This document shows positions 25,670 to 34,141 of a stretch of 64,000 nt of DNA, piece after piece; within the stretch, counting starts at the first letter, position 1, and each line of letters starts with the position of its first letter. The translations under genes and the position numbers were made by a program. The DNA comes from JAHEJJ01 sp965212205 (GTDB lineage: Bacteria; Bacteroidota; Bacteroidia; Flavobacteriales; Flavobacteriaceae): assembly GCA_965212205.1 (NCBI GenBank), contig CBDBUX010000019.1, positions 248,001 through 312,000 of the forward strand, given 5' to 3'. The notes below the pieces were generated by a model. It made no database searches, had not been told where the DNA came from, and worked only from the letters and a program-made list of their open reading frames with translations.

Positions 25670-26418
25670 TATCTGATAGCCTGGCACCGGTCCATTTGGC
25701 CGTTCAATACCTGGCCGCGGCAGGAATTTCATTTCTGGACAAGAAGGATGACGACAGCCATACCAATCTGGGTTATTCTCCGGAGCACGGTCAGATATAT
25801 ACCAGGTCTCTAAATGAAAATGGAGATCAACTGGTTCTCGACCTGAATGGATTCAGCCTTAAATGGGGCTCAGACAGCACTTTTGAAGAAATCCAGTTGC
25901 ATGGGCATACACATAAGGAGATTTTGGCCTGGATCGGTGATATTACAGCAAAGTCTGGTCTAAGTAAACCTTTCATATACAAGTTTCACTACGAATTGCC
26001 CTATAAGATCAAGGACGACTATATTTTCGGCGTTTCATCAGAAATATTGGAAAAGGAACGCCATCTCAGATCAATTACCCACCGCGAACTGATTGGTGTA
26101 CTGGATTCCAATGGCTTAAAGTCCGAGATCAGGATATGGCCACATCATTTAGATTCAGGTGCTTTCGCCCAGGTTCCCAACAAAGATTTAGCCATAGGGC
26201 TGGGTCTGGCCATTCCAGACCAGCTTGTAGACGACTATTATTACTACATAAGCGGATATATGGGTCATCGATCTTTTATTCCTCAAACCAATGAGCCTCT
26301 TACCTTAGGGAATTGGAAAACTGAAGGTTTTACAGGAGCAATACTTCCAGCCTCTGGCCAAACGCCTACAGATGTGGTGGCCTTCTTCGGGGAAACGATA
26401 TCAAAATACCGGAACTGA
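25666..26418 (+). CDS. Uncharacterised protein translationally coupled to cphA
   Basis: A 250-residue soluble protein with no signal peptide or membrane segment. Its ATG overlaps the cphA stop (ATGA), so it is almost certainly co-translated with the synthetase. Features include two conserved-looking aromatic/His clusters (LHGHTHKEILAWIGD and FIYKFHYELPYKI) and RIWPHHLDSGAFAQV followed by an aromatic run DDYYYYISGYMG. The closely set His residues could bind metal. I do not recognise the family. From its position it may modify, regulate or help mobilise cyanophycin, but nothing in the sequence proves that. Confidence 0.85.
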   Translation: MISDSLAPVHLAVQYLAAAGISFLDKKDDDSHTNLGYSPEHGQIYTRSLNENGDQLVLDLNGFSLKWGSDSTFEEIQLHGHTHKEILAWIGDITAKSGLSKPFIYKFHYELPYKIKDDYIFGVSSEILEKERHLRSITHRELIGVLDSNGLKSEIRIWPHHLDSGAFAQVPNKDLAIGLGLAIPDQLVDDYYYYISGYMGHRSFIPQTNEPLTLGNWKTEGFTGAILPASGQTPTDVVAFFGETISKYRN

Positions 26419-26455
26419 TTCTCTTTGCAATTTAAAGCACATCGTCTGTGATGGA

Positions 26456-28411
26456 TCAGATCAAATCCACATCGCCTATCACTTCCAATACTGCTGGCCC
26501 TTTCTGAGCAAATAATTCCTGCATCGCTCCTATTAATTCTTCCTGATCTGATACTCTCTTACCCCAGGCCATACAGGAAATGGCGAATTCAGCGAAACTG
26601 GGATTAGACAATGAGGTTTTCCAAACATCAAATTCTCCGGCCCGTTGCTCTTTGGATATTTTACCCAATTCATGATTATTCAGTATGATGAGTTTTACCG
26701 GCATGTTATATTTAACCAAAGTGGTGATCTCTGCCAGGTATTGGCAAACACCGCCATCGCCGGCAACCGCAACCACAGGTCTTGAATTTTCCACAGCTGC
26801 CCAGGCTCCCATAGCAGCCGGTAACGCAAATCCTATGGAACCGAGATATCCCGACATGAGAAAGTCGTGTTCGGCAGACTCAAAATATCGCCCAAAGGAA
26901 TAGGCATTATTACCTACATCCACACACATGACCGCATTTTTTGGAGCGGTTTGATTCATAGCATCAAAGACCGCGATAGAACTCACTCCATTATCGCTAG
27001 TTTCCATCAAGCGCCTTTGCTTTTCTTTTCTCCAAATCTTCCATCGGTCGGCTACTTCCTCTTCTTGTCGGTATTTTGGTTCAAAACTGTTAAGTTCTTT
27101 TTCAAATATCTCCAATGTCCTGGAAATCTCACCCCAGACCGCTACCTCGACTGGATGAAATTTACTAAGGGCAAGGGGATCAAAATCGATCTGGATAATA
27201 GGTTTCTTGGGTGTAATGCCCGTATGATTTGAAAATGAGGCCCCAAATACAATCATCAGATCGCATTCGTTCATAAACCAGGAAGCAATGGGGGTACCGC
27301 TTCGGCCGAGAACGCCCCCGCCCAGGGGGTGTGTATCAGCGATTAGGCCCTTACCTTTAAAAGTGGTAACCACGGTGGCACTCAGTTTTTCAGCAAATTC
27401 CACAATCTTATTTCGATGAAATCTGGCACCATGCCCCATAACGATGAGTGGCCTTTTTGATTTTTTGATAAGCGCCAAAGCAGTTTTAACCGATTCCGGC
27501 GGCGGAGCAATTTCCAATGATGTGATCCTGTTTTTGGGAGTCTGAGGCCGGGCATGCGAATCGACCTTTTTTTCCTGAACTTCGTCTGGAAATGTTAAAT
27601 GGGAGACATCCCTTTTTAGAATAGCATGTTTAACGGCCAGAGACATCAGTTCGCTATGCCGGCTGTCGCTTTGAACCCTGTGATTAAATTCAGCAACAGA
27701 ATTGAAGGCGCTTACAAGATCGACTTCCTGGAAATTGCCGGTACCTACTACCTGCGTAGCCACTTGTCCGGTTAAAGCCAACATCGGTGCCCGATCTACT
27801 TTGGCATCCCACATTCCCGTATACATATTTGTTGCCCCGGGTCCGGCAATAGAGAAACAGCCTGCGGGTTTTCCTGTAAGCTTACCATAGGCAGAGGCTG
27901 CGAAAGCAGCAGCACCTTCGTGCCGAATACCAAAGTATTTAAGATTGCCGGCCTCTTCCTGTCTGCGCATGGCATCGGCAAATCCAAGGTTGGAATGACC
28001 TACCATACCAAAAACGGTATTTACCCCCCAGTTCACCATCGTCTGGACCATAAGATCGGAAACAGTTGTGTGATGGGTTTCTTCTTCTTCCAAGGCAACA
28101 TAAACCCCATCTTCCTTCACTTCCACATTGAAGGTCTCCACCCCGTCATCATAACCTCCCGGTGGTTTACCAGTAATCGGATGAAAATCCCAACCATGCC
28201 AGGGACAACGCAACAACCCATTCTCTATGGAACCCTCTCCCAAGGGACCACCCTGGTGGGGGCATTTGTTGTCCAGGGCCGAGATCATCCCTTCGAAATG
28301 AGTAAGGCAAATCCCCTTATGCCCTACCGTTACGGTTTTCACCCTACCCTCGGGAAGATCCTCTTTACGAAGTAATACTTTATGCCAAATACGTTTTTTT
28401 TCATCCTTCAT
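26456..28411 (-). CDS. Rieske [2Fe-2S] domain fused to a pyruvate-oxidase-like ThDP enzyme
   Basis: A 651-residue two-part protein. Residues 1-105 are a Rieske domain with ligands C50-P-H52 and C69-P-W-H72 and flanking G54-G55. Residues about 115-651 are a complete thiamine-diphosphate enzyme of the POX/ALS family: cofactor-activating Glu in GIRHEGAAAFAASAYG, GPGATNMYTG, a central Rossmann-like domain, and the ThDP-Mg motif running from GDGGVCQY to ILNNHE. No signal or terminal membrane helix. It starts 11 nt inside the antiporter gene on the same strand. The iron-sulfur domain may carry electrons from 2-oxoacid decarboxylation; the substrate is unknown. Confidence 0.88.
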   Translation of the reverse strand: MKDEKKRIWHKVLLRKEDLPEGRVKTVTVGHKGICLTHFEGMISALDNKCPHQGGPLGEGSIENGLLRCPWHGWDFHPITGKPPGGYDDGVETFNVEVKEDGVYVALEEEETHHTTVSDLMVQTMVNWGVNTVFGMVGHSNLGFADAMRRQEEAGNLKYFGIRHEGAAAFAASAYGKLTGKPAGCFSIAGPGATNMYTGMWDAKVDRAPMLALTGQVATQVVGTGNFQEVDLVSAFNSVAEFNHRVQSDSRHSELMSLAVKHAILKRDVSHLTFPDEVQEKKVDSHARPQTPKNRITSLEIAPPPESVKTALALIKKSKRPLIVMGHGARFHRNKIVEFAEKLSATVVTTFKGKGLIADTHPLGGGVLGRSGTPIASWFMNECDLMIVFGASFSNHTGITPKKPIIQIDFDPLALSKFHPVEVAVWGEISRTLEIFEKELNSFEPKYRQEEEVADRWKIWRKEKQRRLMETSDNGVSSIAVFDAMNQTAPKNAVMCVDVGNNAYSFGRYFESAEHDFLMSGYLGSIGFALPAAMGAWAAVENSRPVVAVAGDGGVCQYLAEITTLVKYNMPVKLIILNNHELGKISKEQRAGEFDVWKTSLSNPSFAEFAISCMAWGKRVSDQEELIGAMQELFAQKGPAVLEVIGDVDLI

Positions 28412-29657
28412 ATCGATCTGTTTTTGTGAGAGTTTTTGATACTAGTTTATCTATGCTCAACCCTTGAATCAAGATAGAAAATACCACCACAGTATAGGTT
28501 ATAAAAATGATAACTTCTCTGAAGTCATTTTCGGGGAGCGACAATGCCAGTGCGATTGAAATACCACCCCGGAGTCCGGCCCATGTCAAGACCGAAATTT
28601 GCGGTATGCCACTTCGATGGTCTGGTTTCAGGAATATATTGGAAAGAGCAATAGCAGAAAACCGTGCAAAAAGTACAAGTGGAATGGTTATAGCGGCCAG
28701 CAATAGAAATATGTTTTTGAAATCCAGGCTGATTATTTCGATCCCGATAAGTACAAAAAGAATGGCGTTGAGAATCTCGTCGAGCACCTTCCAGAAAACA
28801 GTCATATTTTCGATCATGGCCTTGCTTTCGCAAGAACGATGCAAGTAATTACCTATCATCAAGCCAAGGACAACCATGGCTAGTGCCCCAGAAACATGCA
28901 GAACAGACGACAAGGCATAACCACCCATAACCAGTGCTATCGATATGTGTACTGCCACTAAGGGCGAATCATAGATCTTGCCAAAGAACCATTTACCCAA
29001 AAGTCCCAATACCAGTCCCATCAGTATACCTCCAAAAGCCTCACGCATGAATTCGAACAGCACATGCGAAGCGGTGAGCTCCTCGCCACCCTGCATGGTC
29101 GCAAATGAAAGGAGGGAAATAAAAACTACAATCCCCACTCCGTCGTTAAATAGGGATTCGCCGATTATTTTTATTTCAATGTCTTTTGGTGCACCAGCCT
29201 TTTTTAATAGCGATAATACCGCAATCGGGTCTGTGGGGGAGATTAGTGCCCCGAACAACAGAGTATAAATTAAAGGAATTGGAAAGCCTGCAAAAGCGCT
29301 CAGATAATATAGGATAAGGCCTATGATCAGTGTAGACAGTACTACACCAAGAGAGGCATATATCAATACCGGACCTCTTTCTTCGAGCAAGTTGTGCAGG
29401 TTTACATGAATAGCTCCTGCGAACAACAAAAAACTCAGCAGAAAATCAAAAAGAATCGTTCTGAAATCAATCTCATCGACCACTGCGCAAATGCGCTCAA
29501 AAATCTCGGGGTCCAAAAAGCTCAGACTGGCTAACAAGACCGAAGTGATTATAGCCAATACCATGAGTCCTATGGTATCAGGCAATTTCAGAACTTTTTT
29601 ATTTATAAAACTCAATAGGGAGGACAGAGCCACTATCCCTGCAAATACTTGGAACAT
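28401..29657 (-). CDS. Sodium/proton antiporter, CPA1 (NhaP-like) family
   Basis: A 418-residue cation/proton antiporter with about 12 hydrophobic segments. Family motifs include FGALISPTDPIAVLSLLKKAG and the ion-binding pair ESLFNDGVGIVVFI, with the basic-aromatic stretch LTWAGLRGGISIALALSLP near the end. It expels Na+ (or K+) in exchange for protons at the cytoplasmic membrane. Its 3' end overlaps the start of the Rieske-ThDP gene by 11 nt, suggesting coupled translation. The gene upstream on the same strand is a flavodoxin-type reductase, 68 nt away. Confidence 0.92.
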   Translation of the reverse strand: MFQVFAGIVALSSLLSFINKKVLKLPDTIGLMVLAIITSVLLASLSFLDPEIFERICAVVDEIDFRTILFDFLLSFLLFAGAIHVNLHNLLEERGPVLIYASLGVVLSTLIIGLILYYLSAFAGFPIPLIYTLLFGALISPTDPIAVLSLLKKAGAPKDIEIKIIGESLFNDGVGIVVFISLLSFATMQGGEELTASHVLFEFMREAFGGILMGLVLGLLGKWFFGKIYDSPLVAVHISIALVMGGYALSSVLHVSGALAMVVLGLMIGNYLHRSCESKAMIENMTVFWKVLDEILNAILFVLIGIEIISLDFKNIFLLLAAITIPLVLFARFSAIALSNIFLKPDHRSGIPQISVLTWAGLRGGISIALALSLPENDFREVIIFITYTVVVFSILIQGLSIDKLVSKTLTKTDRYEG

Positions 29658-29725
29658 TAGGGTCGGATTTGATTATAATCTATCTGGTGAATAATCAGCA
29701 GGAAGACCATTACGGTACTGCCAGC

Positions 29726-30484
29726 CTATCGCTTGTGCTCCGGGCTGTCGAAACCTGCCTGGCAGCCGGCTGCCCATTCATCGGGTTGATTACCATAAGC
29801 CGGTATACCTCCCTGGTCTTTTAGCATACGAGCCAGGTGAAGACAGTTCCAAACAAGGAAGGTCGTATTCCTGTTTGTAAAATCGTTTTCTGGTCCGCCA
29901 GATCCTTCATCGCGATATGAGGGTCCAGGACCGGCCTCCCCCATCCAACCGGCGTCGGCTTGCGGAGGAACGGTATATCCGATATGCGACAATGAGAACA
30001 GGATATTCATCGCACAGTGTTTTACACCATCTTCATTTCCGGTGATCAGGGTAGCACCAACCTTGCCATAGTCCCTGTACTGCCCCTTATTATTAAACTG
30101 ATGGGTATAGCCATACATGCGCTCCAAAGTACGATTACACACAGAGGATTTCTCACCTAACCAAACCGAGGTGCATATGATTACGATATCCGCAACATCG
30201 ACCTCCTTCTGGATCATGGGCCAGTCGTCTTCGTCCCATTCCGGGGTTTCAGACATATCAAGCCCAAGCCCGGCCGGGATTTCATAATCTACAGGTCTTA
30301 TGATTTTGGAACTAACGCCATTAGCTTCGAAGATTCGTTGGGCTACTTTAATAAGCCCTTCTGTATGAGACAATACAGGGGTCCTGTTCAAGGTGCAATT
30401 TAAAAACAGCACACTAAGATCATCATATTTTGCAGGTGGATTGGCACAATGCTTTTCCGTGATTTTCTGGAGTTGGTCAGACAT
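29726..30484 (-). CDS. Flavodoxin-fold NAD(P)H-dependent oxidoreductase (FMN reductase type)
   Basis: A 252-residue protein of the flavodoxin-like fold. The phosphate-binding loop region is at the first strand (VLFLNCTLNRTP), followed by a second strand with DIVIICTSVWLGEKSS, which contributes to the FMN site, and a third with VGATLITGNEDGVKH. It lacks a signal peptide. It is first in a same-strand run with the antiporter and the Rieske-ThDP fusion, which makes it a candidate electron partner of the fusion. A drug- or quinone-type reductase role is the general family expectation; substrate not known. Confidence 0.82.
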   Translation of the reverse strand: MSDQLQKITEKHCANPPAKYDDLSVLFLNCTLNRTPVLSHTEGLIKVAQRIFEANGVSSKIIRPVDYEIPAGLGLDMSETPEWDEDDWPMIQKEVDVADIVIICTSVWLGEKSSVCNRTLERMYGYTHQFNNKGQYRDYGKVGATLITGNEDGVKHCAMNILFSLSHIGYTVPPQADAGWMGEAGPGPSYRDEGSGGPENDFTNRNTTFLVWNCLHLARMLKDQGGIPAYGNQPDEWAAGCQAGFDSPEHKR

Positions 30485-30682
30485 TTATATTGATTTTAGT
30501 TGTTGATAATGAATAGGTCGAGCATAGTATCATATCATTACATTTTGTAGATGTATAGAACTTTGTCAGGCTCAGAACCTTTGCTTTTAGTCTCAAGATA
30601 ATGAACAAATTTTAAAAATATTGACTACCTTTTTGGATATAAAACAATCACGTATAATCGTTTTCAAAATCACAATTTCAAA

Positions 30683-31360
30683 ATGAACCGTTTAGGTCTA
30701 TCCTTCTCTTTTTTGATATTAATGATGGGGTGTTCTTTATTTGGACAAACCCTAACAGTGGAGGAAAGAAACGAGCGTATCAGAGCGCGATGGAACAAGA
30801 GCCTGGTGGGCAACTCCACCTATGTCTATAACAAGGAGGCCAATAATCTACTAGCGCAGACCACTGGAGAAGTAAAACCCGGCAAAGCCCTTTGTGTTGC
30901 CATGGGACAGGGGCGTAATGCATTATTTTTAGCTCGAAATGGATGGGAGGTCACAGGATTTGACTTAGCTGATAAGGCGGTGGCCTATGCCGAAAAGCAG
31001 GCCGAAGAAGAAAATCTGAATATTACCACCTACATTGAAAGTTTTGACATCTTCGATTACGGAGAAAACCACTGGGATCTGATTACCTGGCTATATGGAG
31101 GTTGTCTGGGGGTAGATCGCATCGCGCAAAAGATCCGGACCGCGCTTAAGCCAGGTGGATTATTTGTCTTTGAATTTTTTCACCGGGATGCAGGCATTGA
31201 TATGGGCCGACCTCAATTCGGCTGTGAAGAGAATACCATTAAGGAATTATTTGAGAATGAAGGAGGGTTTGAAATACTACTCTATGAAGAAAAGGAAGGC
31301 ACTGCAGACTACGGATTGGATCGGAACAAGCTGATTTATATGGTATTATCAAAAAGATAA
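30683..31360 (+). CDS. SAM-dependent methyltransferase (TehB-like) with N-terminal export signal
   Basis: A 225-residue class I methyltransferase. Residues 1-22 (MNRLGLSFSFLILMMGCSLF ...) form a typical signal sequence, with either a lipobox-like MMGC or cleavage before Gln22. The remainder is a SAM fold: ALCVAMGQGRNALFLARNGW (motif I), VTGFDLADKAV (motif II) and WDLITWLYGG, then LKPGGLFVFEFF. Motif I resembles TehB-like enzymes. A methyltransferase outside the cytoplasm would lack SAM, so either the signal is a membrane anchor, the start is wrong, or the role is unusual. No start lies downstream before the SAM fold that would remove the signal cleanly. Confidence 0.82.
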   Translation: MNRLGLSFSFLILMMGCSLFGQTLTVEERNERIRARWNKSLVGNSTYVYNKEANNLLAQTTGEVKPGKALCVAMGQGRNALFLARNGWEVTGFDLADKAVAYAEKQAEEENLNITTYIESFDIFDYGENHWDLITWLYGGCLGVDRIAQKIRTALKPGGLFVFEFFHRDAGIDMGRPQFGCEENTIKELFENEGGFEILLYEEKEGTADYGLDRNKLIYMVLSKR

Positions 31361-31438
31361 TATCAAGTAAAATGTATTATCCAAAGGACTTGTCTCTGAT
31401 AGTAAAACAGGAGGATTCATAAATTTACAAGTATCAAT

Positions 31439-33739
31439 TTGCAAATGGGGTTGGAGAAAGAAAAAGCTGCTATTCAATTAATTCTTCATTCAAGTGCAAT
31501 TCGACATTGTGAATTCCTATATCGATTTTGGCAGAAATTAAGTGCTTTTAGTTGGGTCTTGTTTTTGTATTGCAACCTGACGACGGGTCAAAATACAACA
31601 GAAAACAAACAATTAGAAGCCTTTTTTCTTGAGGATACGGATCAAATTGTCTTGGATGGTCAATTAAATGAAGAATTTTGGTCTCATGTTCTTGGTGTAT
31701 CTGACTTCAATATGACAGTCCCTGTGGAAGGTGGTGATCCCACTGAGAAGACCATTGTAAAAATTGTATACGACGAGAACAATTTGTATATGGGAATCAA
31801 AATGTTAGACGGGGACCCATCTGAAATCAAATCATTTCAAAAAAGTAGAGATGCCGATTTAAGCACAGATGACCGATTTACCTGGATTCTGGATACTTTT
31901 CAAGATTATAGAAATGCCTATTATTTTGAAATAAATCCAGCAGGGGCCATGGTAGATGGCATTCTAACTATAGGTCAGGGTACGTCCTTAAACACAGATT
32001 GGAATGGAATTTGGCGGGTGTGGACCCATACGGGTAGTTTTGGTTGGTCTGCAGAAATTAGGATTCCCTTTCGGTCCCTGAACTTTGACAAAAATAAAGG
32101 AACCTGGGGAATTAACTTTCAACGAATTATAAGACGAAAGAATGAAGAATTGATGTGGTCTGGTTTCCGTAGAAATCAGGGTATCTTGAGACCTCAAAAC
32201 GCAGGTCAACTGACCAATCTCCAAAACATATCACAAGGCCTGGGACTTGAGCTTATTCCGTACACAGCGGTCCGTAATAGTGGTATTAGGGATTTAGATA
32301 CAGATAATTATACTGAAAATTGGAAATATGATATCGGTTTTGATGTAAATTACAATGTTACTCCAAGCCTAAAAGCATCTTTTACCTACAATACGGATTT
32401 TGCCGAAGCAGAGGTAGACGACCGGCAGATCAATCTTTCTCGTTTTCCTCTATTCTTTCCTGAAAAAAGGGCATTTTTCCTCGAAGGATCTAATATTTAT
32501 TCTTTTGCCCCAAGAAGTGGGCAAAGACCATATTTTAGTAGGGCCATCGGCCTTTTTAACAACCAGCCCATTCCTATTACCTACGGAGCGAGGTTATATG
32601 GTAGAGCCGGGGACTATGATATTGCATTTCAACACGTTAGAACAGATGAAAGAGAAGAAATTAAGCCAGAACAGTTTACATTGGCCCGTATCCGCAAGAA
32701 TTTCTGGAAAGAAAGTAGAATTGGGATTATATATACCAGGAGATCTACAAAAGACGGGGAGGAACTAGAAATACCCTTACAGGATCGCCATACGGTTGGT
32801 GTAGATCTGGAGCTAAATACTTCGGAATTTTTGGGAGATAAAAATCTCCAATTTGAAGCTTTTATGGTTACTCATAATCGTCCTTCTCAGGAAGACGATT
32901 CAACACAATTTTGGGACCGAACATCCCGTGGTTTGAGGTTCAATTTTCCAAATCAACCCTGGTCTGGACATGTCTCTTATAGAGAATTTGGTGAAGCTTA
33001 TGACCCTGCTATGGGTTTTCATCCACGAGTAAATTTTAGACGTGTGCAGCCAACTATTCAATTTAAGCCCCTGTTTGAGAAAAGTAAGGTGATACGAGAT
33101 ATGGAATATGGTATCTGGTTCATGCACTTAATGGATCTGGAATGGAATAAACTGAGTCAGGATTTTCGACCTGAGTATCAATTAACATTCGAAACGGGGG
33201 ACCGTTTTGAAATTGGGGTAACACACAATTACGAAAGACTTACTTCAGATTTTGATATCCTTAGAGATTCCTCGATCATTATTCCAGCCAACGAATATAA
33301 TGTTTGGATATTAGGCGTGGAATTGGCAACTGCATCTTGGAGAAAGATCGTCGCAGAATTCGAATTGGAAACGGGTGGATTCTGGACTGGTACCCGTAAC
33401 CAATATGATTTTGGCATTACACTCAGACCCTTGTCCGGAATTAATCTGAGCGCCCAATATGTTCTTACTCAGGTGGATTTGCCTGAAGGTTCATTTGACA
33501 CTCAACTATTGCGTTTTAGAGGAAGTTTCGATTTTACACCATTTATATCCCTCAACACTAATGTTCAATACGACAATTTAACTGATCTAGTAGGCCTCAA
33601 TAGCCGATTCAGATGGATAATTACACCTGGCACCGAAGTATTTTTAGTGTATAACCACAACTGGATAGACAATTTAGACAGGTTTATTACCTTGGACCAG
33701 ACGGCAATAATGAAGGTGGTTTACACACACCGATTTTAA
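31439..33739 (+). CDS. DUF5916-type outer-membrane protein with N-terminal CBM9-like domain
   Basis: A 766-residue predicted outer-membrane protein. After an unusual 40-residue leader, a hydrophobic stretch (LSAFSWVLFLYC) ending in TTGQ looks like a signal peptide. Residues about 60-235 resemble a carbohydrate-binding-module-9 fold (IVLDGQLNEEFW, YFEINPAGAMVDG, WSAEIRIPFRSLNF), and the rest alternates aromatic beta strands of a large barrel ending VVYTHRF. FPLFFPEKRAFFLEGSNIYS is a hallmark I recall for this family. The first start is kept although the leader is long. Composition is AT-richer than the neighbouring core genes. Function of the family is unclear. Confidence 0.8.
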   Translation: MQMGLEKEKAAIQLILHSSAIRHCEFLYRFWQKLSAFSWVLFLYCNLTTGQNTTENKQLEAFFLEDTDQIVLDGQLNEEFWSHVLGVSDFNMTVPVEGGDPTEKTIVKIVYDENNLYMGIKMLDGDPSEIKSFQKSRDADLSTDDRFTWILDTFQDYRNAYYFEINPAGAMVDGILTIGQGTSLNTDWNGIWRVWTHTGSFGWSAEIRIPFRSLNFDKNKGTWGINFQRIIRRKNEELMWSGFRRNQGILRPQNAGQLTNLQNISQGLGLELIPYTAVRNSGIRDLDTDNYTENWKYDIGFDVNYNVTPSLKASFTYNTDFAEAEVDDRQINLSRFPLFFPEKRAFFLEGSNIYSFAPRSGQRPYFSRAIGLFNNQPIPITYGARLYGRAGDYDIAFQHVRTDEREEIKPEQFTLARIRKNFWKESRIGIIYTRRSTKDGEELEIPLQDRHTVGVDLELNTSEFLGDKNLQFEAFMVTHNRPSQEDDSTQFWDRTSRGLRFNFPNQPWSGHVSYREFGEAYDPAMGFHPRVNFRRVQPTIQFKPLFEKSKVIRDMEYGIWFMHLMDLEWNKLSQDFRPEYQLTFETGDRFEIGVTHNYERLTSDFDILRDSSIIIPANEYNVWILGVELATASWRKIVAEFELETGGFWTGTRNQYDFGITLRPLSGINLSAQYVLTQVDLPEGSFDTQLLRFRGSFDFTPFISLNTNVQYDNLTDLVGLNSRFRWIITPGTEVFLVYNHNWIDNLDRFITLDQTAIMKVVYTHRF

Positions 33740-33877
33740 TCGATATAAGCCTTAAGAAATACTTAGTCACAGAAGATTATTAGAAACTTTATTGTGCTCC
33801 AACGACTTCAATTGATCAATATATTCAATTTGACATCCAGGAAATCATCATTTTTTATCGATGAAGTCACTTAAAAT

Positions 33878-34063
33878 AAATGGATTTGGGCAGCCTTCTT
33901 GTTATGTTTAATCGTAGTGCTGATTGCTCCCCTGATCCCAATTGTAGCTGTGGTGCACTCATTGCTCGATTTGAATTTAAAACAATGGGATCTGATCTTC
34001 CCATTTGGATTTTCTTCCCTCCTGCTCACTCTGATTTACAAACGCTTTGGATCGATAGCTTGA
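33878..34063 (+). pseudogene. Start-less hydrophobic reading frame, probable gene remnant
   Basis: The frame TGG at 33881 through a TGA at 34061 encodes about 60 residues with two hydrophobic segments (WAAFLLCLIVVLIAPLIPIV, then FPFGFSSLLLTLIY) joined by a polar linker and ending KRFGSIA. It has no ATG/GTG start at the right place: an in-frame TAA sits at 33872-33874. An ATG at 33861 (MKSLK) is one frame away, so a single-base change could have broken a small two-helix membrane protein. The rest of the 33740-34141 spacer holds only the terminator below. Confidence 0.4.
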
Positions 34064-34074
34064 ATGGTCATTTG

Positions 34075-34119
34075 TAAAAAAAAAGACTGTTTGGAAGATT
34101 TTAGTTATCCAAACAGTCT
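34075..34119 (-). terminator. Intrinsic terminator of the Gfo/Idh/MocA-DUF1080 unit
   Basis: A perfect 12-bp stem AGACTGTTTGGA (34084-34095) / TCCAAACAGTCT (34108-34119). Read on the minus strand it is followed by a run of nine T residues, placing it just downstream of the DUF1080 gene. Confidence 0.9.
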
Positions 34120-34141
34120 CAAAAATTATTAAGGTGATTTA

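Noticed and set aside
33880..34077. 65-codon frame starting at an ATG in the spacer
   Set aside because: It is out of register with the hydrophobic frame, has many Cys/Pro and looks like a shifted reading of it.
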